A stretch of 64,000 nt of DNA. Origin: Novakomyces olei. Its lineage: Eukaryota; Ascomycota; Novakomycetes; Novakomycetales; Novakomycetaceae. The DNA is taken from positions 992,501 through 1,056,500 of the forward strand of contig JADEYG010000012.1 in the NCBI GenBank assembly GCA_016906335.1, read 5' to 3'. The notes below the pieces were generated by a model, which did not search any database, was not told where the DNA came from, and saw nothing but the letters and a program-made list of their open reading frames with translations. The position numbers and the translations under genes were made by a program. Below are positions 36,043 through 46,514 of the stretch, piece after piece. Numbering within the stretch: position 1 is the first letter of the stretch; each line of letters starts with the position of its first letter.

Positions 36043-37391
36043 TTAATGTGCCTCCCACTCACGCAACCACTCTGCGTAAAATTGAGTACCTCGATGGTGA
36101 CCAGTCGCAGGCAGTGCAACAAGATAGCCGTGGACACTGCGTACGCACGAGTCTAAAATCCGATCTGCCTCTTCTCCAACATGGTACTCATCTTCCATGC
36201 CTATTCCCGAGGCAATCGTATCTACGCTTTGTAGAAGTTTTTGGGTTTCAAGCACAACCTTGTCATATGCCAAAACGACAGGTCGAGGTAAAATGGCTCC
36301 AGCTTCTAACCCTTTCGATGCTTCTTCCAGTAAGTCCAGTATGCTCTGCAGCCTTTTCAAAAAGTCAGAGAGATTGCTATCCTCTCCAATCTCTTCACCA
36401 CTAGTGGCAGCATCACTAGTGCCATTAACAGTATGATTTTGAAACCGATCCGTAGTTCCATTTGTGGACGCTCGATGATTTGCGCGACTCGCAGTCCCGT
36501 TTACTAGTCTTCCCTCCGTACCATTTTCCCTATCAGCGTTTGAGCTTTTATCCTCGTCGTCGTCATCTGAATCATCTAACTCTCCTAACGCGTCTCTCAA
36601 ATCACGAAGCGCAGCGCCCGGTTCATCCAACTGATCTTGCACCTCGGCAACAACATCTTCAAGCTGTCCGATACAGCACAATAAAACCTTTCGTAGTTGT
36701 GCGCGAATACCCATAGTGGCAAACGTTTCTAATGCAATTGCAGTTTCTCGAACAACTGCAAAGGAAACAAGTCGGTCATTCGCTGCTTGACCCCGGCTAC
36801 AATCTATAATAAGAGATAATAAAATCTTCATTAATCCCCTTAAAAGCCGCACTGCCTCCATCGCTGTAATTTGACCCCATTGCTCACACAAATCGTAAAG
36901 CTGCAAGCTGTGCAGGACTATAAAGTCTGATTCTAGCCGCCTCATCAGCTCAATTGCCGCGTCTGCAGTAATAGGCGGACGGCACGCTATCGCAAACTGC
37001 GTACTGTGCGTGTTCACTAACCGGGCTGCGTCAGCTAGTCGATCTAGACTCAGGTCGCCAGTCTGTGGGCCTTCGCGCTGCCTCCAAGCATCAAAGGCAG
37101 ACCGCCACGGATCTTGCGCTTGTGCTTCATACTGCTGCAACAGCAACTCTGCCCCTTGGATCGTACTTGTAAAAGATTGCTGGAGCTGTCGCTCTGAAAA
37201 GTTAGACAATGGAACTATAAGACTATATATTGCTGAATAGAAAGTGAACTGAGCCCAAACGTCTAAACAGCACAAAAGGTAACAGCAGTAAAGAAAGATC
37301 ATAATCATACAGACGTCTTACCTTCTTGTGCGCGATTAGTCAGACGCGACGGCGTACGTGAGCGCTCGCGCCGTCGTTGCGGCGCCACCAT
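36043..37391 (-). CDS. GCIP/cyclin-D1-binding protein 1-like protein
   Basis: Exon 1 is 37391-37322 (MVAPQRRRERSRTPSRLTNR). Exon 2 begins either at 37193 (giving AQEERQLQQSF) or at 37262 (adding 23 residues); both keep the frame and run to the stop at 36043. The product is about 407-430 residues. The helical N-terminal half (VNTHSTQFAIACRPPITADA, then a Leu-rich helix and GQITAMEAVRLLRGLMKILL) resembles the GCIP domain of CCNDBP1. An acidic, Asn/Gly-rich linker (about residues 240-310) separates it from a second helical block ending QFYAEWLREWEAH. Fungal members are uncharacterised; a regulatory or adaptor role is inferred from the animal protein only. Confidence 0.65.
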
Positions 37392-37676
37392 ACAGTAAAG
37401 AATACGTGAAGAGACGTGGTCCGAATCTTTTCTTCTATCTGATAACAAGACTGCATCTATATACGTTCATATAAATTAGGCCAGTAGGGCCAGGGTTAGT
37501 TAGGGTTATTGACCCTGCAATACGGAGCATAATGCTTGTTACAGCAGCGGTGCATACTGATCTCGTACTGTAATTTCTCCCACTGTAATCTCATTGTACG
37601 TACAAAAGGCGTTTGAGGGCTGTTGGCCGTTGGCGTTAATGTATATTATTGTTTAGGCGCACGACAGGATTGCGAT

Positions 37677-38040
37677 ATGGACCGGCAGCGCGCAATAGTG
37701 CCGCTCGTCGAGGAAAATATAGTGCACAATGTACAGGTACGCGTTGGCAGTTCTGGTGCGAGTCTAACTGTAGGCAATCGGTCAGCTTCGCAGTATAACG
37801 TCTATCCTAAGCGGCGCTGTAGCGGGAATCCTGGGACTAACATCGTACTATGGATTTGCCTTTTATGCGCTCACCACTTTGATTACGAGTATTATCATGT
37901 ACGCAACACTAACGGTCGGTGATCGTAGCCGGTATTTCGCGAGCTCGGGACAGTTTTGGTTACATTCTGTTGTTGACGGCATTACTAGTTACGTGCTGAT
38001 ATGGACAATGTGTTATGGCCTTGTCTATGTGTACGATTAG
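37677..38040 (+). CDS. EMC6: ER membrane protein complex subunit 6
   Basis: Small subunit of the EMC membrane-protein insertase in the ER. Two exons, 37677-37736 (20 codons) and 37786-38040 (84 codons plus stop), joined over a 49-nt intron with a GTCTAACTG branch; 104 residues, the usual size. Sequence after the splice reads LRSITSILSGAVAGILGLTS then YYGFAFYALTTL, the family hallmark (SGxxAGILGL, YGFxFY), followed by RYFASSGQFW and a last membrane helix ending LIWTMCYGLVYVYD. Three membrane spans are expected. Divergently transcribed from the GCIP-like gene with 285 bp between starts. A continuous reading without the intron gives an unrelated sequence, so the splice is well supported. Confidence 0.93.
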
Positions 38041-38310
38041 TGCGTGTATTGCAAGACCAAGTTGGTACAGGGCTTACGAGCGTTACAACGTCATACGACA
38101 AGACGAAATGCAAATAGAGATACTATTACCACACTAATGCCATTATTGCAACAGCATGTTTCACGTGGATGTACAGCTCATGACCATTATTGACTTTTCC
38201 GCACCAAGGTTCATTATTAAATTGCACCTGCTAATACTAAACTAAACACTGACACTCGTTATATTATCTCATTATATTATCTCTGTCTAGGCCGCCTGAC
38301 ACTTCCACAG

Positions 38311-39591
38311 CTAAATAAACTTCATAGCACGAGCCTCCACAAGCATTTGACCCTGTTCGTCTGTAGGGACAATGAGAACACGGCATACAGAGTCGGAGTG
38401 AGAAATATCACAGATACCGGTATCCTTCTTACGTGGAGACTTGTTGAGTTCTTTGTCAATAGCGACACCGACCACACTCAATTCGTGGCTTACACGTTCA
38501 CGCACAAGAGCAGCTCGCTCACCGAGTCCACCAGAAAATGTAATTGCATCAATTTTGTTAGCTCCGCCTAGCTTGAACCAATAACTGCCGACAAAGTTTA
38601 TAATACGATCAACAAGAATGTCAATTGCTAATTGGCATAATTTGTCTCCAGATTCTGCTCGCTTTGTAATGTCACCAAAATCAGTGGTTCCAGTAAGCGA
38701 TTTCCAGCCTGATTGTTTGTTTAGAATCTCTTCCGCCTCTGTTATATGCACTTCCTTTGTAGAAGAAGCCGACATACGAGAAGCGTTGCTGGTCATGTGG
38801 AAAATAAGACTGGGGTCCACTCCACCCGATCGAGTGGCACCAGGAAGACCCTCCAAAGGTGTCAGTCCCATAGAAGTATCAAACGATTTCCCGTTTTTAA
38901 TAGCGCACACTGAAGCACCAGATCCAAGGTGGAGTGCAATGATGTTTAGCTGCGAAGGATCCTTCTTGAAAAAAGCCGAAGTCTGATCCACGATAGAGGC
39001 GTAAGAAAGACCATGAAACCCGTACTTTCGCAGGTAACGGGTCCAGGTGCGTTTGGGCTCAACGGGATAAGTGTAGATGTGTCGCGGTATAGATCGAAGA
39101 TGGAAGCAAGTATCGAAGAACGCATAACTTTTAGTGCGCGGAAGTACGGCCTGGCACGCATTCACAATAGCGAGTGCTCCGTGATTATGTAAAGGTGCAA
39201 GATCGGAAAGTTCATCCAGCTTTGAGTAAGTGTCCTTTGTGATCTCTATTGGCTTGGGAAAAGTACCGCCATGGACAACTCGATGGAAAGCAAAAGCAAT
39301 CGACTCTCGCTTGTTAAGGAGCCGGCTCTTATGGGTCACATGGTGCACAAAGTATTCAAATGCTTCAATTGGGCCCTTAATTTTATCACTGTCCAAATCC
39401 TCATCGACATTAGACTCGCGCTCATGGGTTTCGGGATTGTAAATTACTGAAGTGTAATGCTTCTTTGATGCCGTAAGTCCCTCGACAGAAGATTGCGCCA
39501 ATACGGTATGCCCATCTAACGTAAAGACTGTGATTTTAACGGACGAGCTTCCAGCATTGATTGCTAATAAAGCCTTTTGTTCCTGAGCCAT
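38311..39591 (-). CDS. Acetate kinase
   Basis: Catalyses acetyl phosphate + ADP to and from acetate + ATP in the cytosol. Single exon, 426 residues. Conserved blocks: LAINAGSSSVKITVF at the N-terminus, FHRVVHGG, YAFFDTCFH (FDT), RYLRKYGFHGLSY, ALHLGSGASVCAIKNG (phosphate/nucleotide loop), SMGLTPLEGLPGATRSGGVD, and FSGGLGERA near the C-terminus. No truncation or missing catalytic residue was seen. In fungi this enzyme works with a phosphoketolase (Xfp) and is absent from S. cerevisiae. Neither phosphoketolase nor phosphotransacetylase is nearby. The gene has no intron, unlike most neighbours, but several other genes here also lack introns. Confidence 0.95.
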   Translation of the reverse strand: MAQEQKALLAINAGSSSVKITVFTLDGHTVLAQSSVEGLTASKKHYTSVIYNPETHERESNVDEDLDSDKIKGPIEAFEYFVHHVTHKSRLLNKRESIAFAFHRVVHGGTFPKPIEITKDTYSKLDELSDLAPLHNHGALAIVNACQAVLPRTKSYAFFDTCFHLRSIPRHIYTYPVEPKRTWTRYLRKYGFHGLSYASIVDQTSAFFKKDPSQLNIIALHLGSGASVCAIKNGKSFDTSMGLTPLEGLPGATRSGGVDPSLIFHMTSNASRMSASSTKEVHITEAEEILNKQSGWKSLTGTTDFGDITKRAESGDKLCQLAIDILVDRIINFVGSYWFKLGGANKIDAITFSGGLGERAALVRERVSHELSVVGVAIDKELNKSPRKKDTGICDISHSDSVCRVLIVPTDEQGQMLVEARAMKFI

Positions 39592-40109
39592 TCTTCCCTA
39601 AAGCCTATGGTAAACTTTGGCGAATGCTGGGCAAGCGAAGGTACGGGATCTGCAGCCGTGTAAATAACACGTGTCTTTATCGTCTGATCGGAGATTAGTA
39701 TATAGGAAGCGTTGGAACTGTATATTGTAATTATGACCGATTGCATGTTGCATTACATATACCATTCTACAATTATATCAAGGGAAGGAATAACAAGAAG
39801 ACATGGATCGTATCGTCGGGAGTATGACACAAATTTCTTGTCGCCATTGACACGTTACGCTATGGGCGGTATACTAAACAAAAAGTACTACACAAAAGTA
39901 GCACTGCACAAAAAGTATACTAAGCAGCAATAATAATAGCTTATTCTTATTATTGTAACATTTATTTTATAATAAATTATATATAAGCAATAATGCTACA
40001 ACAAGCACCAAGGGTACAAGTAATAGGGTAGGGCAGAGTGACTGCTAACCACACCGGCAGAAAGAGTAAACGTCTGCGTTGGGCAAACGGTACACAACTA
40101 GCAATCACT
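39592..40109. other. Divergent promoter region (acetate kinase / RPS8)
   Basis: Upstream sequences of both genes. AT-rich around 39940-39990; no conserved ribosomal-protein promoter motif was identified with certainty. Confidence 0.5.
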
Positions 40110-40785
40110 ATGGGTACGTGAGCAAGGCTTCCTTTATTCAACTCACTAACATTGTAAAGGAATTACTCGTGATTCGCGCCACAAGCGTGCGGCCACTGGC
40201 GCTAAGCGTGCACAGTTTCGCAAGAAGAGAAAGTTCGAGCTCGGCCGCCAGCCAGCAAACACACGAATTGGTGCCAAACGTATCCATGAAGTCCGTGTAC
40301 GTGGAGGCAACCGCAAGTTCCGTGCTATGCGTCTAGACACAGGCAACTTCTCTTGGGGCTCTGAGGGTATCGCCAAAAAGACGCGTATTATCTCTGTAGC
40401 ATTCCACCCCTCCAACAACGAGTTGATCCGCACAAACACTCTGACTCGTTCATCTGTCGTGCAAATTGATGCTGCTCCCTTCCGTCAATATTACGAGGCT
40501 CATTACGGTCAGCCTGTGTCGAAGAAGGCAGCTGCCGCCGCTATCAAGTCTGGAAGTGCTGAAGCTAAGACTGCTGTTCCTCACTCCAAGCACGTAGAAG
40601 CAAAATTGGCGAGCCGTACAAAGGAGGCTAAATTGGAACCGGCTGTGGAGAATCAGTTCGTTAACGGCCGCTTGTACGCCATCCTCTCCTCTCGGCCAGG
40701 TCAATCAGGCCGCGCGGATGGATATATCCTTGAGGGCGCTGAGCTTGCTCATTACCTGCGCCAAATGAGTGCTCGTCGCTCATAG
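40110..40785 (+). CDS. RPS8: 40S ribosomal protein eS8
   Basis: Structural protein of the small ribosomal subunit. Exon 1 is just ATG G (40110-40113); a 46-nt intron (GTACGT start, CACTAAC branch, AAAG end) leads to exon 2 at 40160-40785. The product is 209 residues, starting MGITRDSRHKRAATGAKRAQ, which is the invariant eS8 N-terminus, then KKRKFELGRQPANTRIG, HEVRVRGGNRKFRAMRLDTG and YILEGAELAHYLRQM near the end. An intron immediately after the start codon is common in fungal ribosomal protein genes. Confidence 0.97.
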
Positions 40786-41429
40786 ATTATTGTCGCATTA
40801 CGAAATAAATTCATTCGAAACTAGTGCGTCTATCGAGTATGTCTCAATTAGTAGCCGTAGTTCAATTACTGGTAGATGGACAGTATATACGGGCTGTATG
40901 ACCATAAAGTATCATCTGACTCGTGGTATTGTCAAATTGATGTTTTGCCTAATGACTACAAAGTTTTAAAGGCGCCCTTGTCATATTATTTCGTGCGGAT
41001 AGTCTAATATTGCCTATACGCTATATAAATAAATTTGTATTCTTTACTGTTGTCCTCCTTTACTGAGTGTTTTGCAAGTTGTGAAAGTAATAATAGTGTA
41101 TAGGGCCGTAATCGTACAGGGAAACAGCGTATGAAAACAGCGTATTAAATCTCATAATAAGACTGACTGCGCATAAAATTAAGTAGACTTTTACTGTTAA
41201 TATCCTTTTTATTCCTCACTGGAACGGTTCGTCCTCTGTGTATTCGACAATTTTTCTCTATATATCTGTATATATTTTACGTAGAAAACTCACACAGTAT
41301 ACTCCACTATTATTATTAATTTTGTGGTGAAGAGCGCTACGCTCGCAGTGTTTATACAAAGTATTTATTCTTTATTCGCTGGTTGTTTTGGACAGGTCCA
41401 TTGGTCCTTTTTCCAGTCGGTTACAAATA
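40786..41429. other. Intergenic, SWI3-like gene promoter
   Basis: RPS8 3' flank and upstream region of the next gene. No features beyond AT-rich stretches. Confidence 0.55.
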
Positions 41430-43574
41430 ATGTCAGATCCTGAGCAACGCTCGGATGCCAATGAAGAGGCGATGGAAGTGGACGCGTCCGGGTCGGCAGA
41501 GCCCGTAGGTTCTCTGACCTCTGAGCGCGACGGCACTGGGAATACTGGCCACGATCAGGGCGGACCGCAGCAGCAGTCAAACAGCCAAGATCGCGATACA
41601 AGCAAGACTGAAGATGATGTAGAAGAGGAGGCAAAAGAGAAGCAAGAAGCTGGGACGGGCAAGGACCGGGAAAGTGCGGCTCTCGGATCTGCAAATACAG
41701 CAAATGGCCATAATAACAACAGCAATAATGGAGCCAACGTTGATTCCCAAACCGAGACTCCAGCTGCCTCTGGAAATGGTGTCGAGGATACTCGCAAGGA
41801 GCCACAAGAGCCAATGGATGAACGGCAAAAGTTGGAGAGCGCTGCACGGTCTTTTTTGGTAGAGCAAGCACATCCTGTTATCATTCCCTCTTACGCGGCC
41901 TGGTTTGAAATGCCCGCCATTCATGATATCGAGAAGCGGTCAAATCCCGAATTCTTCAATGGCCGTAACAGGTCCAAGACTCCTACTGTGTACCGCGACT
42001 ATAGGGATTTCATGATAAATACTTACCGGCTTAACCCGACAGAGTACCTTACAGTCACGGCTTGCAGGCGCAATTTAGCGGGCGATGTATGTGCTGTTAT
42101 GCGTGTTCACTCTTTCCTCGAGCAATGGGGCCTCATTAACTACCAAGTTGACCCAGAGACACGTCCTAGTCCTATCGGCCCTCCTTTTACGGGTCACTTC
42201 CAAGTGATTGCTGATACTCCACGCGGCCTGCAGCCTTTCCAGCCCTCACCAAATTTGCCTGTCACAGCTTCAGGCGATTCTAAGCCTCAGCCACAGCCAC
42301 AGCCACAACCAGTAGCGCCTCTCAATCTGGATATAAGGCAAAGCGTTTACGATGCTGAGCAGAAAAGGCTGGTCCCGGAAAGTAATAACGCTCAGGATAA
42401 ATCAGTGGCGAACAAGTATCAATGTTTTTCTTGTGGAAATGATACGTCTCAGGAACGGTACCACTCTATCAAATCACGGAATGTTGATCTTTGTCCCGCC
42501 TGTTTTGAGCAAGGCCGGTTCCCAAGCCATGCTCAGTCGGGCGACTTTGTCAAATTCGGTGCCTCGGTAGCTAAAGGAGAAGAAAGTGGCTGGAGCAACC
42601 AGGAGACTTTGGCCTTGTTGGAGGGCCTGGAAATGTATGATGAAGACTGGGAAAAAATTGCAAAGCATGTAGGCACACGTTCTCGTGAACAATGCATTTT
42701 ACACTTTTTACAGTTGCCGATCCAGGATGCTTACGTGACTCCGCCATCGCTGTCGCAAACTGGTGCAAGCAACCCTATACTGGATCGATACACGGGCACC
42801 CGTCTGCCTTACTCTCAAGCAGACAATCCTGTGCTCAGTGTGGTCGCTTTCCTGGCCAGTATGGTTGATCCTAAGATAGCTGCTGCTGCTGCCCAATCCT
42901 CCACTGAGGAATTGATGGACAGACTGCGACAACGATTAGATTCTAAAGGTGAAAGGACAGAGGTGTCAGAGGTTAATACTAGTACTACCAGATCTGATAT
43001 TAAACGGGAAGAATCAGAGTCCTCTACGCCCAGAGCCATGAGCAGTAACGGTGGGGGAGGCAGCAGTACCGATCCGATCAAAACAGCGGCTACTGTTGCG
43101 CTGGGAGCGGCTGCTGCAAAAGCAGGCCTTTTGGCCTCGTATGAGGAACGGACTATAATTAATCTTGTTTCCGCTGCTGTACAAGCACAATTGAAAAAAA
43201 TGGATTTAAAAATGGAGCAATTTAACAAGCTAGAGACAGTATTAGAACAGGAAAGGCAGCAATTGGAACGGCAGAGGCAGGATGTGTATCTGCAAAAATT
43301 AGCGGCTAAAATGCAGATATGCGAGGCACGTGAAAAGATCCAGCAAGCGCTTGATCGGGCGTCAGCTGCTGCTGCCGCCGCTGCTGCTTCTACAGTTTCT
43401 GCTGATGAAACAGTGAAATCGCACGAGGAAGCCCTTCATCTAGTCGATTCTGCAGAGACTGATCTGATTGCTCCAGTGAAGTATAATGTGGAGCCCGCAG
43501 AGGGTCAGAGTTCGGAGGCTGTTATACCGCCTAGTGAAGCCAGGCCTGATCAGTTTACGATCCAGGAAATATAG
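41430..43574 (+). CDS. SWI3/RSC8-type chromatin-remodelling subunit (SWIRM, ZZ, SANT)
   Basis: Core dimeric subunit of SWI/SNF or RSC remodellers in the nucleus. Single exon, 714 residues from ATG 41430. Order: acidic Gln/Asn-rich N-terminus (1-125); SWIRM domain about 145-245 (HPVIIPSYAAWFEM, TACRRNLAGDVCAVMRVHSF, LEQWGLINYQVD); a Pro/Gln linker; ZZ-type zinc finger about 330-365 (CFSCGNDTS, CPACFEQGRFPS); SANT domain about 385-435 (WSNQETLALLEGLEMYDEDW, REQCILHFLQLPI); an Ala-rich and coiled-coil C-terminus about 560-660 that mediates dimerisation. Rsc8 is 557 and Swi3 825 residues in yeast; in most other fungi one protein serves both complexes, so no yeast name is given. Confidence 0.94.
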   Translation: MSDPEQRSDANEEAMEVDASGSAEPVGSLTSERDGTGNTGHDQGGPQQQSNSQDRDTSKTEDDVEEEAKEKQEAGTGKDRESAALGSANTANGHNNNSNNGANVDSQTETPAASGNGVEDTRKEPQEPMDERQKLESAARSFLVEQAHPVIIPSYAAWFEMPAIHDIEKRSNPEFFNGRNRSKTPTVYRDYRDFMINTYRLNPTEYLTVTACRRNLAGDVCAVMRVHSFLEQWGLINYQVDPETRPSPIGPPFTGHFQVIADTPRGLQPFQPSPNLPVTASGDSKPQPQPQPQPVAPLNLDIRQSVYDAEQKRLVPESNNAQDKSVANKYQCFSCGNDTSQERYHSIKSRNVDLCPACFEQGRFPSHAQSGDFVKFGASVAKGEESGWSNQETLALLEGLEMYDEDWEKIAKHVGTRSREQCILHFLQLPIQDAYVTPPSLSQTGASNPILDRYTGTRLPYSQADNPVLSVVAFLASMVDPKIAAAAAQSSTEELMDRLRQRLDSKGERTEVSEVNTSTTRSDIKREESESSTPRAMSSNGGGGSSTDPIKTAATVALGAAAAKAGLLASYEERTIINLVSAAVQAQLKKMDLKMEQFNKLETVLEQERQQLERQRQDVYLQKLAAKMQICEAREKIQQALDRASAAAAAAAASTVSADETVKSHEEALHLVDSAETDLIAPVKYNVEPAEGQSSEAVIPPSEARPDQFTIQEI

Positions 43575-44216
43575 AGCTTTGATACATATAAATTTGTTTA
43601 ATAATTGAATTACATTTGCGCATAAAGGATATACTCGAGAGGAGCAGGACACAGTTGTTGGCGTTGGAGGATAAGTATTCTTCAATTGCCTGCGTATTCG
43701 CAAACATGCGTTGGTGTCAATCAACTGATCGATCCTTTAATTAAGTTGTTACCGTGTAAAAAAATGACAAAGTAAATGATAAAGGGGGAGACTAGATGAA
43801 ACAAGAATAAAACATTTCAAAATCTAGATTATTTAGGTTTTTCAGGTATCTATATATTTGTAGGCATATTGATGTTAAATTGTTTTCATTGTTTTCACGA
43901 GGCAATGCCACAGGGAAGACCGGCGAACACAACACGTCACGCGTCCAGAGTGTTTAAATTTTATAGCAACCGAAAAGGAAGAGGGTCCCTCATAATAACA
44001 ATAAAAAAACCTAGATTCCTGAGTGTAGTTTTAAACACCATTTTGGCAATATTAAATGAGATAACCTGCTTTCTCTTCATAAAGAGAAATGTCTCTTATC
44101 AGCCAATTAGAATTGAATATCGAGCACTTTACGCTCGTTTGTTATCCAAGACACTGAAACATAAAGGAGAGTTTTATTTATTTATTTATTTTAATTATTC
44201 GAGTTTGCTTTCCAGG
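43575..44216. other. Upstream region of JmjC gene
   Basis: The JmjC reading frame stays open upstream to 43869, but the sequence before 44217 lacks family similarity and ends in an AT-rich tract and TTTCCAG that could be a 3' splice site. It is treated as promoter, leader or intron. Confidence 0.45.
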
Positions 44217-45986
44217 ATGATTCTGCGTTGTGCAGAATTGGATGGGCAAATCGACAATCAGCAATTTTTCAAACGCTATGTGGCAACGCGGACGCCTGTA
44301 ATTTTAAAAAAACCAAACCCTCACACAATTGATCCCGGCTGGAAAGGCGACCGCTGGCGAGATTTAAATTATTTGAAGCAGCGAGCTGGCGAGTGCCAAG
44401 TTCAAGTGGAGCCCTCGCAAAATGGGCAGTTTGGTACTGGAGCAGCACGGCAAGTAATGACCTTTGCCACATTTATCGACTCCTTATCGGACAGTGAATC
44501 TCTGTACCTGACGACTCAGTACGAAGACAATGACGTTGATACAGCACAGCAAGAGCCGGCGGACGAAGATGAACTTGTTCATATAAACGTGGCACAAGCA
44601 GCTTTCTCCTCACTCTGTCCGCCTCCTACTTCATACTTACTCGCAGACTTCAATGTGGCTCCACAGCTAATGGGTAACCTTTTGCCACAACAGGTTAATC
44701 TGTGGATCGGCCGATCACAGCAAGGTGCCTCGAGTGGTCTGCACCATGATCACCACGATAATTTGTACTGTCTTTTAAGCGGCAAGAAACGGTTTGTACT
44801 CTTTCCGCCTCAACAAGCACCTTTTCTACATTTGTACGGAAAGATTGCACGCATACATGCCAATGGGCAAATATCTTACTTTTCTGATGGTCGGGCAGAC
44901 GGTTTAACGGTTGAAGAGGCGCTTTTTCTACGGTTTAAATATATGGAAGAACGGTTTGATCGACTGCGTAAGCAATTAGTGCCAGAAGATGTACTGGAGG
45001 CTGCTGAAACCGATTTAGAATCGGCCATGCATGATATTTTAAAGCTTCAAGCTGGTATACTTGGACACGATCATGAAGTGGACGCTCATTTGGACGATGA
45101 GCAAGAGTCTGATGAATTGGATGGAGATGAGGAATTACTAGAATTGAAGGGAGTTCTACAATATGGAGAACAATATGGAGAATTACAAGAAGACGATGAA
45201 GAATTGGTGGAAGAATCAGAGCAAGATCAAGAAGATTTCGAGGCGAGAAATCAGGAAAAACGCTTCATGAACAAAGGCAGTCAAGGATCAAGAGGAACAT
45301 TATTTAGAGTTCATGAAGAATCATCTGACGATCAAGATGAGCAAATGGAATTGCCCAGTGAAAGAGACACATTAGCCGGACAAAGGCCGAATGAAAAGGA
45401 TGATTTATCATCTCAAAATGGCCCTTCTCCTCAGTCTGGATATTCCTCTCAGCCTGCTTCGGATTCGCCTTCAGTATCCTCTTTTTCAGACGAGAATCAG
45501 TCAGAAAAAAGCCAAGATCTTTACAACGTGGAAGCACTAGCAAAAGATGAGCAAGAACATCCGGGCTCCTTCTCGTCAATAGACGTAAAAGATCTTCATG
45601 AGTGGCTCTTCAAAGATGGCAAAGAAGCTGCCCATCGGCTCAAGGACATGGTAGAAAACGTTACTCCATATATTGTCGATTTGGAGCCGGGAGACGTTCT
45701 TTACCTCCCTAGTTCATGGTGCCATGAGGTCACTTCTATGTCTGGAGAAGATGATCCTGCTGTACATTTGGCCTTTAATTATTGGTTTCATCCACCCGAT
45801 GATCTTGAAGATTTTGCGAACCCATATGCGGACAAGCCGGCGTGGATCCATAAGCGAAAGGAGACTTATCGGGCAATCGATGAGCTGTACGCGCTGTTTT
45901 CCAAGGGTAAAAGAAAATCACATGAGAGTACGTATTTTGAATTTGCTGAGCGGCCGGTGGTGAAACGCCATCAAAGAGAGGATTAA
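44217..45986 (+). CDS. JmjC-domain (JMJD7-like) oxygenase with long acidic insert
   Basis: Fe(II)/2-oxoglutarate-dependent hydroxylase of the cupin-like JmjC group; about 589 residues from ATG 44217. The N-terminal part (FFKRYVATRTPVILKKP) matches the JMJD7 entry motif. The HxD metal site lies in GLHHDHHDNLYCLLSGKKRF (about residue 175), followed by VLFPPQQAPFLHLYG. The second-half histidine is in YLPSSWCHEV (about residue 500), then HLAFNYWFHPP. Between these halves lies an insertion of about 260 residues, very acidic and Gln/Ser-rich (DDEQESDELDGDEELLELKG), which is absent in the 316-residue human JMJD7. Substrate unknown. The start could be further upstream if an exon precedes the TTTCCAG at 44209-44215. 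Confidence 0.85.
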   Translation: MILRCAELDGQIDNQQFFKRYVATRTPVILKKPNPHTIDPGWKGDRWRDLNYLKQRAGECQVQVEPSQNGQFGTGAARQVMTFATFIDSLSDSESLYLTTQYEDNDVDTAQQEPADEDELVHINVAQAAFSSLCPPPTSYLLADFNVAPQLMGNLLPQQVNLWIGRSQQGASSGLHHDHHDNLYCLLSGKKRFVLFPPQQAPFLHLYGKIARIHANGQISYFSDGRADGLTVEEALFLRFKYMEERFDRLRKQLVPEDVLEAAETDLESAMHDILKLQAGILGHDHEVDAHLDDEQESDELDGDEELLELKGVLQYGEQYGELQEDDEELVEESEQDQEDFEARNQEKRFMNKGSQGSRGTLFRVHEESSDDQDEQMELPSERDTLAGQRPNEKDDLSSQNGPSPQSGYSSQPASDSPSVSSFSDENQSEKSQDLYNVEALAKDEQEHPGSFSSIDVKDLHEWLFKDGKEAAHRLKDMVENVTPYIVDLEPGDVLYLPSSWCHEVTSMSGEDDPAVHLAFNYWFHPPDDLEDFANPYADKPAWIHKRKETYRAIDELYALFSKGKRKSHESTYFEFAERPVVKRHQRED

Positions 45987-46514
45987 GGGGGAGGAAATTA
46001 GACAAGATCAGGGTTAACATATTAAAATGAATATATTTATGAGAATAATGATTGTATGCATTGTTTATTAACGGATTTCGAGTTTCACGATGGCTGGTCG
46101 GATAGAATGGGAGCTGGTGTTTGAAATTTAGGTTTTTTTTTTGCAAGTATCTGAAATTCATTCAAAGCGCTAGGAGGGGTATCAGACTGGTTTTAATAGG
46201 AATATGTTTATTATAACGAGCACTTTATACATCAAAAAATTTAGATTAGCGAGCGTGCTGCACAAGCAGCCAAAATAAAGAGCAAAATTAAATTAAATTA
46301 AATTAGATAGAATAGAGTAGGATAGAATAATAATTGATGAATTAAATTGAATTTACAGTATATAAATAGAGCATCGTACACTTCAATTTGCAAATCCTGA
46401 AAAAAGATTGTATTATAAATCACTTGATCAAATCTACTCTGCTAACTTGTTATTCCACATACTGTATCAATTGTTTTATTAAAGTTTTGTTTACGGTCAG
46501 ACACGGCGGTATCA
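45987..46514. other. Intergenic between convergent genes
   Basis: 3' flanks of the JmjC gene and HIS1, AT-rich. A short TAAAT/TAGAATAG repeat lies near 46280-46330. No gene. Confidence 0.55.

Noticed and set aside
35802-36137. Minus-strand open frame of 111 codons overlapping the end of the GCIP-like gene
   Set aside because: It overlaps a supported coding exon on the same strand in another frame, has no splice or motif support, and an opposing plus-strand frame covers the same DNA.
37899-37928. Apparent 30-nt intron in EMC6 (GTACGC to GTAG with CTAACG)
   Set aside because: The stretch is a multiple of three without a stop, and reading through gives the better match to EMC6 (loop before RYFASSGQFW), so it is kept as coding.
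43869-44216. N-terminal extension of the JmjC protein
   Set aside because: The frame is open but the residues are low in family similarity and include a T-rich stretch ending in a splice-acceptor-like TTTCCAG; probably leader or intron.
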